DNA of 7,797 nt from contig CAOJZR010000022.1 of NCBI GenBank assembly GCA_948466105.1, positions 1 through 7,797 on the forward strand, written 5' to 3'. Made by a program: the position numbers and the translations under genes. This DNA comes from an uncultured Bacillota bacterium (GTDB lineage: Bacteria > Bacillota_I > Bacilli_A > RF39 > UBA660). Positions 5,876-7,797 of the stretch are shown here, piece after piece. How positions within the stretch are numbered: position 1 is the first letter of the stretch; each line of letters begins with the position of its first letter. The notes below the pieces were generated by a model. The model saw nothing but the letters and a program-made list of their open reading frames with translations. It made no database searches and was not told the origin of the DNA.

Positions 5876-6460
5876 ATGGAAGAAAAAGAAAAATGCCAAT
5901 GCGAAACATGTGAAACTTGCGATTGTGAAGATAATGATTGCGAAAGTAATGGAGAAAATAGTTCTAGTGAATGTGGCTGTGGACATAAAAAAAAGGATAA
6001 AAAGAATAAAGAAGTTGATGAATTAAAAGAGAAAGTTGAAACTTTAGAACAAGCATTATTAAGAAGTAATGCAGATTTAATCAATTATCGTAAACGTAAA
6101 GATGAAGAATTAACTAAAATGCTTAAATATGCTAATGAGGATTTAGTTATAGAACTACTTCCAACATTAGATAATTTTGAAAGAGCTATAGATATGGATG
6201 ATGATAATTTAGAAGATGAAGTATCTAAATTTTTAGAAGGTTTTAAAATGATTTATTGCAATCTTATCTCAATCTTGAGTAAAATAGAGGTAAAAGCTAT
6301 TGATGGAGCTAATAAACCATTTGACCCTACATATCATCAAGCTGTTATGACAGAAAAAGTTGAAGGCAAAGAGCCTGGAATGGTTATTGAGGTTCTACAA
6401 AAAGGTTATTTATATAAAAATAAAGTTATTAGACCTGCAATGGTAAAGGTCAGTGAATAG
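5876..6460 (+). CDS. grpE: GrpE nucleotide exchange factor with Cys-rich N-terminus
   Basis: A 194-residue GrpE, of normal overall length. GrpE forms a dimer that opens the DnaK nucleotide cleft and speeds ADP release. The coiled coil runs from about residue 44, with the conserved NYRKRKDEE segment, into LLPTLDNFERAI. The C-terminal beta-wing carries the family signature starting FDPTYHQAV (149-157) and ending GYLYKNKVIRPAMVKV. The first 37 residues are unusual: eight cysteines at 7, 9, 12, 15, 17, 22, 33 and 35 plus His37, amid acidic residues, followed by a Lys-rich patch. GrpE N-termini are normally disordered and lack cysteine, so this looks like an added metal-binding or redox tail. The start codon is well supported: AAGGAGA (5864-5870) overlaps the hrcA stop codon, ten bases separate the two genes, and dnaK follows twelve bases after grpE. 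Confidence 0.97.
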   Translation: MEEKEKCQCETCETCDCEDNDCESNGENSSSECGCGHKKKDKKNKEVDELKEKVETLEQALLRSNADLINYRKRKDEELTKMLKYANEDLVIELLPTLDNFERAIDMDDDNLEDEVSKFLEGFKMIYCNLISILSKIEVKAIDGANKPFDPTYHQAVMTEKVEGKEPGMVIEVLQKGYLYKNKVIRPAMVKVSE

Positions 6461-6472
6461 GAGAGATGAAAA

Positions 6473-7797
6473 ATGAGTAAAACGATAGGTATAGATTTAG
6501 GTACAACTAATAGTTGTGTTGCAGTTTATGAAGGTGGAGCAGCTAAGGTAATTGCTAATCCAGAAGGAAATAGAACAACTCCTTCAGTGGTAGCATTTAA
6601 AAATGGCGAAATAATTGTTGGTCAAAAAGCTAAAAATCAAATGATTACTAATCCCGATACGGTATATTCTGCAAAAAGAAAAATGGGAACTAATGATAAA
6701 ATAAAAGCTAATGGTAAAGATTATTCACCAGAAGAAATAAGTGCAATGATTTTATCAGATTTAAAGAAAACGGCTGAAAGCTATTTAGGTGAAACAGTAA
6801 CTAAAGCGGTTATTACTGTTCCAGCATATTTTAACGATGCACAAAGACAAGCAACCAAAAATGCTGGTAAAATAGCTGGTTTGGAAGTTGAAAGAATTAT
6901 TAATGAACCAACTGCAGCAGCTTTAGCTTATGGTCTTGACAAACAAGATAAAAACGAAAAAATCCTTGTATATGATTTAGGTGGAGGAACTTTCGATGTT
7001 TCAATTCTAGAACTTGGTGATGGTGTTTTTGAAGTTTTAGCAACAAGTGGAAATAATAACTTAGGTGGCGACGATTTTGATGAGGCTGTTATGAATTATT
7101 TAGTATCTGAATTTAAAAAGGAAAATGGGGTTGACTTAAAAGACGATAAAATGGCTATGCAACGTATTAAAGATGCATCCGAAAAAGCTAAAAAAGATTT
7201 ATCAGGAATGTCTGCAACTGAAGTATCATTACCATTTATTTCACAAGGTGAAGCTGGACCATTGCACCTTAATGTTAATTTGACAAAAGCTAAATTTGAT
7301 GAATTAACTGCTAATTTAGTAGAATCAACACTAGAACCAGTTAGAAAAGCTTTAAAAGATGCTGGTCTTTCTAAAAATGATATTGATAAAGTTTTATTAG
7401 TAGGTGGTTCTACACGTATTCCTAGAGTACAAGAAGTTATCAAAAATGAACTTGGTAAAGAACCATCTAAAGGTGTTAACCCTGATGAAGTTGTTGCTAT
7501 GGGAGCTGCTATTCAAGGTGGTGTATTAACAGGTGAGGTAAACGATATCGTCTTACTAGATGTAACACCACTTTCACTTGGAATTGAGACAATGGGTAAT
7601 GTTATGACAACATTAATTCCAAGAAATACAACAATTCCAACAAGTAAAAGTCAAGTGTTCTCAACAGCAGCAGATAATCAACCAGCAGTTGATATTCATG
7701 TTTTACAAGGAGAACGTCCTATGGCAAGTGATAATAAAACGCTTGGTCGCTTCCAATTAACTAATATTCCACCAGCTCCACGTGGGGTACCACAAAT
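6473..7797 (+). CDS. dnaK: Chaperone DnaK (Hsp70), 3' end outside window
   Basis: The first 441 codons of DnaK; the frame is open to the window edge and about 160-170 further residues are expected. DnaK is the ATP-driven Hsp70 that binds unfolded polypeptides with DnaJ and GrpE. Visible motifs are the phosphate-1 loop [10 protein letters not shown] (5-14), [11 protein letters not shown] (144-154), [10 protein letters not shown] (167-176), the adenosine-binding VGGSTRIP (310-317), the interdomain linker around VLLD (360-363) and the start of the beta-sandwich substrate-binding domain (DVTPLSLG, 363-370). From KRKMGT (68-73) the protein passes almost directly to SPEEIS (85-90), so it lacks the roughly 24-residue insertion of Gram-negative DnaKs, which supports a Gram-positive type host. 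GGAGAG (6460-6465) precedes the start; an earlier ATG at 6466 reaches a stop after four codons. dnaJ probably follows outside the window. Confidence 0.98.
   Translation, partial: MSKTIGIDLGTTNSCVAVYEGGAAKVIANPEGNRTTPSVVAFKNGEIIVGQKAKNQMITNPDTVYSAKRKMGTNDKIKANGKDYSPEEISAMILSDLKKTAESYLGETVTKAVITVPAYFNDAQRQATKNAGKIAGLEVERIINEPTAAALAYGLDKQDKNEKILVYDLGGGTFDVSILELGDGVFEVLATSGNNNLGGDDFDEAVMNYLVSEFKKENGVDLKDDKMAMQRIKDASEKAKKDLSGMSATEVSLPFISQGEAGPLHLNVNLTKAKFDELTANLVESTLEPVRKALKDAGLSKNDIDKVLLVGGSTRIPRVQEVIKNELGKEPSKGVNPDEVVAMGAAIQGGVLTGEVNDIVLLDVTPLSLGIETMGNVMTTLIPRNTTIPTSKSQVFSTAADNQPAVDIHVLQGERPMASDNKTLGRFQLTNIPPAPRGVPQ

Noticed and set aside
6466..6480. ATG at 6466 as an earlier dnaK start
   Set aside because: This frame stops after four codons (TAA at 6478); the ATG at 6473 opens the full DnaK frame.
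7096..7443. Open frame of 115 codons on the - strand inside dnaK
   Set aside because: Antisense to strongly conserved dnaK codons, with no ribosome binding site or recognisable product; similar antisense frames in hrcA, grpE and the UPF0316 gene are rejected for the same reason.
1..7797. tRNA or rRNA genes, CRISPR arrays, insertion sequences or attachment-site repeats
   Set aside because: No cloverleaf, rRNA-like block, regularly spaced repeats, transposase or integrase motifs or long direct repeats were seen on either strand.

Overview
The window is AT-rich chromosomal DNA, roughly 30% G+C by eye, from a low-GC Gram-positive-type bacterium (Firmicutes or a Mollicutes-related Bacilli lineage). 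Four things point there: the hrcA-grpE-dnaK gene order, CIRCE-type half-sites beside a consensus sigma-A promoter, strong AGGAGG/AGGTGA ribosome binding sites, and a DnaK that lacks the N-terminal-quadrant insertion of Gram-negative DnaKs. All visible tryptophans are TGG and no reading frame needs TGA as sense, so the standard bacterial code fits. The species cannot be fixed from the sequence.

Left region (1-3150, + strand): an extended -10 promoter drives a two-gene unit. The first gene encodes a full-length VirD4/TraG-type coupling ATPase, the DNA- or protein-substrate receptor of type IV secretion/conjugation. The second encodes a single-pass membrane protein of unknown function with an internally repeated N-terminal module. 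The unit closes with an intrinsic terminator. No relaxase, VirB4 or channel gene is visible, so either the rest of a transfer system lies upstream of the window or the coupling protein stands alone.

Middle region (3150-4660): a small single-domain rhodanese (+ strand) has a terminator hairpin built into its last codons. It converges on two - strand genes, a UPF0316/DUF2179-type membrane protein and an unknown two-TM protein. The unknown protein carries a module resembling the one repeated in the membrane protein next to the coupling ATPase. It has its own extended -10 promoter and a terminator separating it from the UPF0316 gene.

Right region (4660-7797, + strand): the class I heat-shock operon hrcA-grpE-dnaK, with dnaK cut by the window end in its substrate-binding domain. 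HrcA represses its own operon through CIRCE, GrpE is the nucleotide exchange factor for DnaK, and DnaK is the Hsp70 chaperone.

The most notable signals are: an unusual CIRCE arrangement, with two perfect outer half-sites 54 bp apart flanking the promoter and a degenerate partner inside each; a GrpE with an eight-cysteine N-terminal extension; and the apparently undescribed module shared by the two hypothetical membrane proteins.
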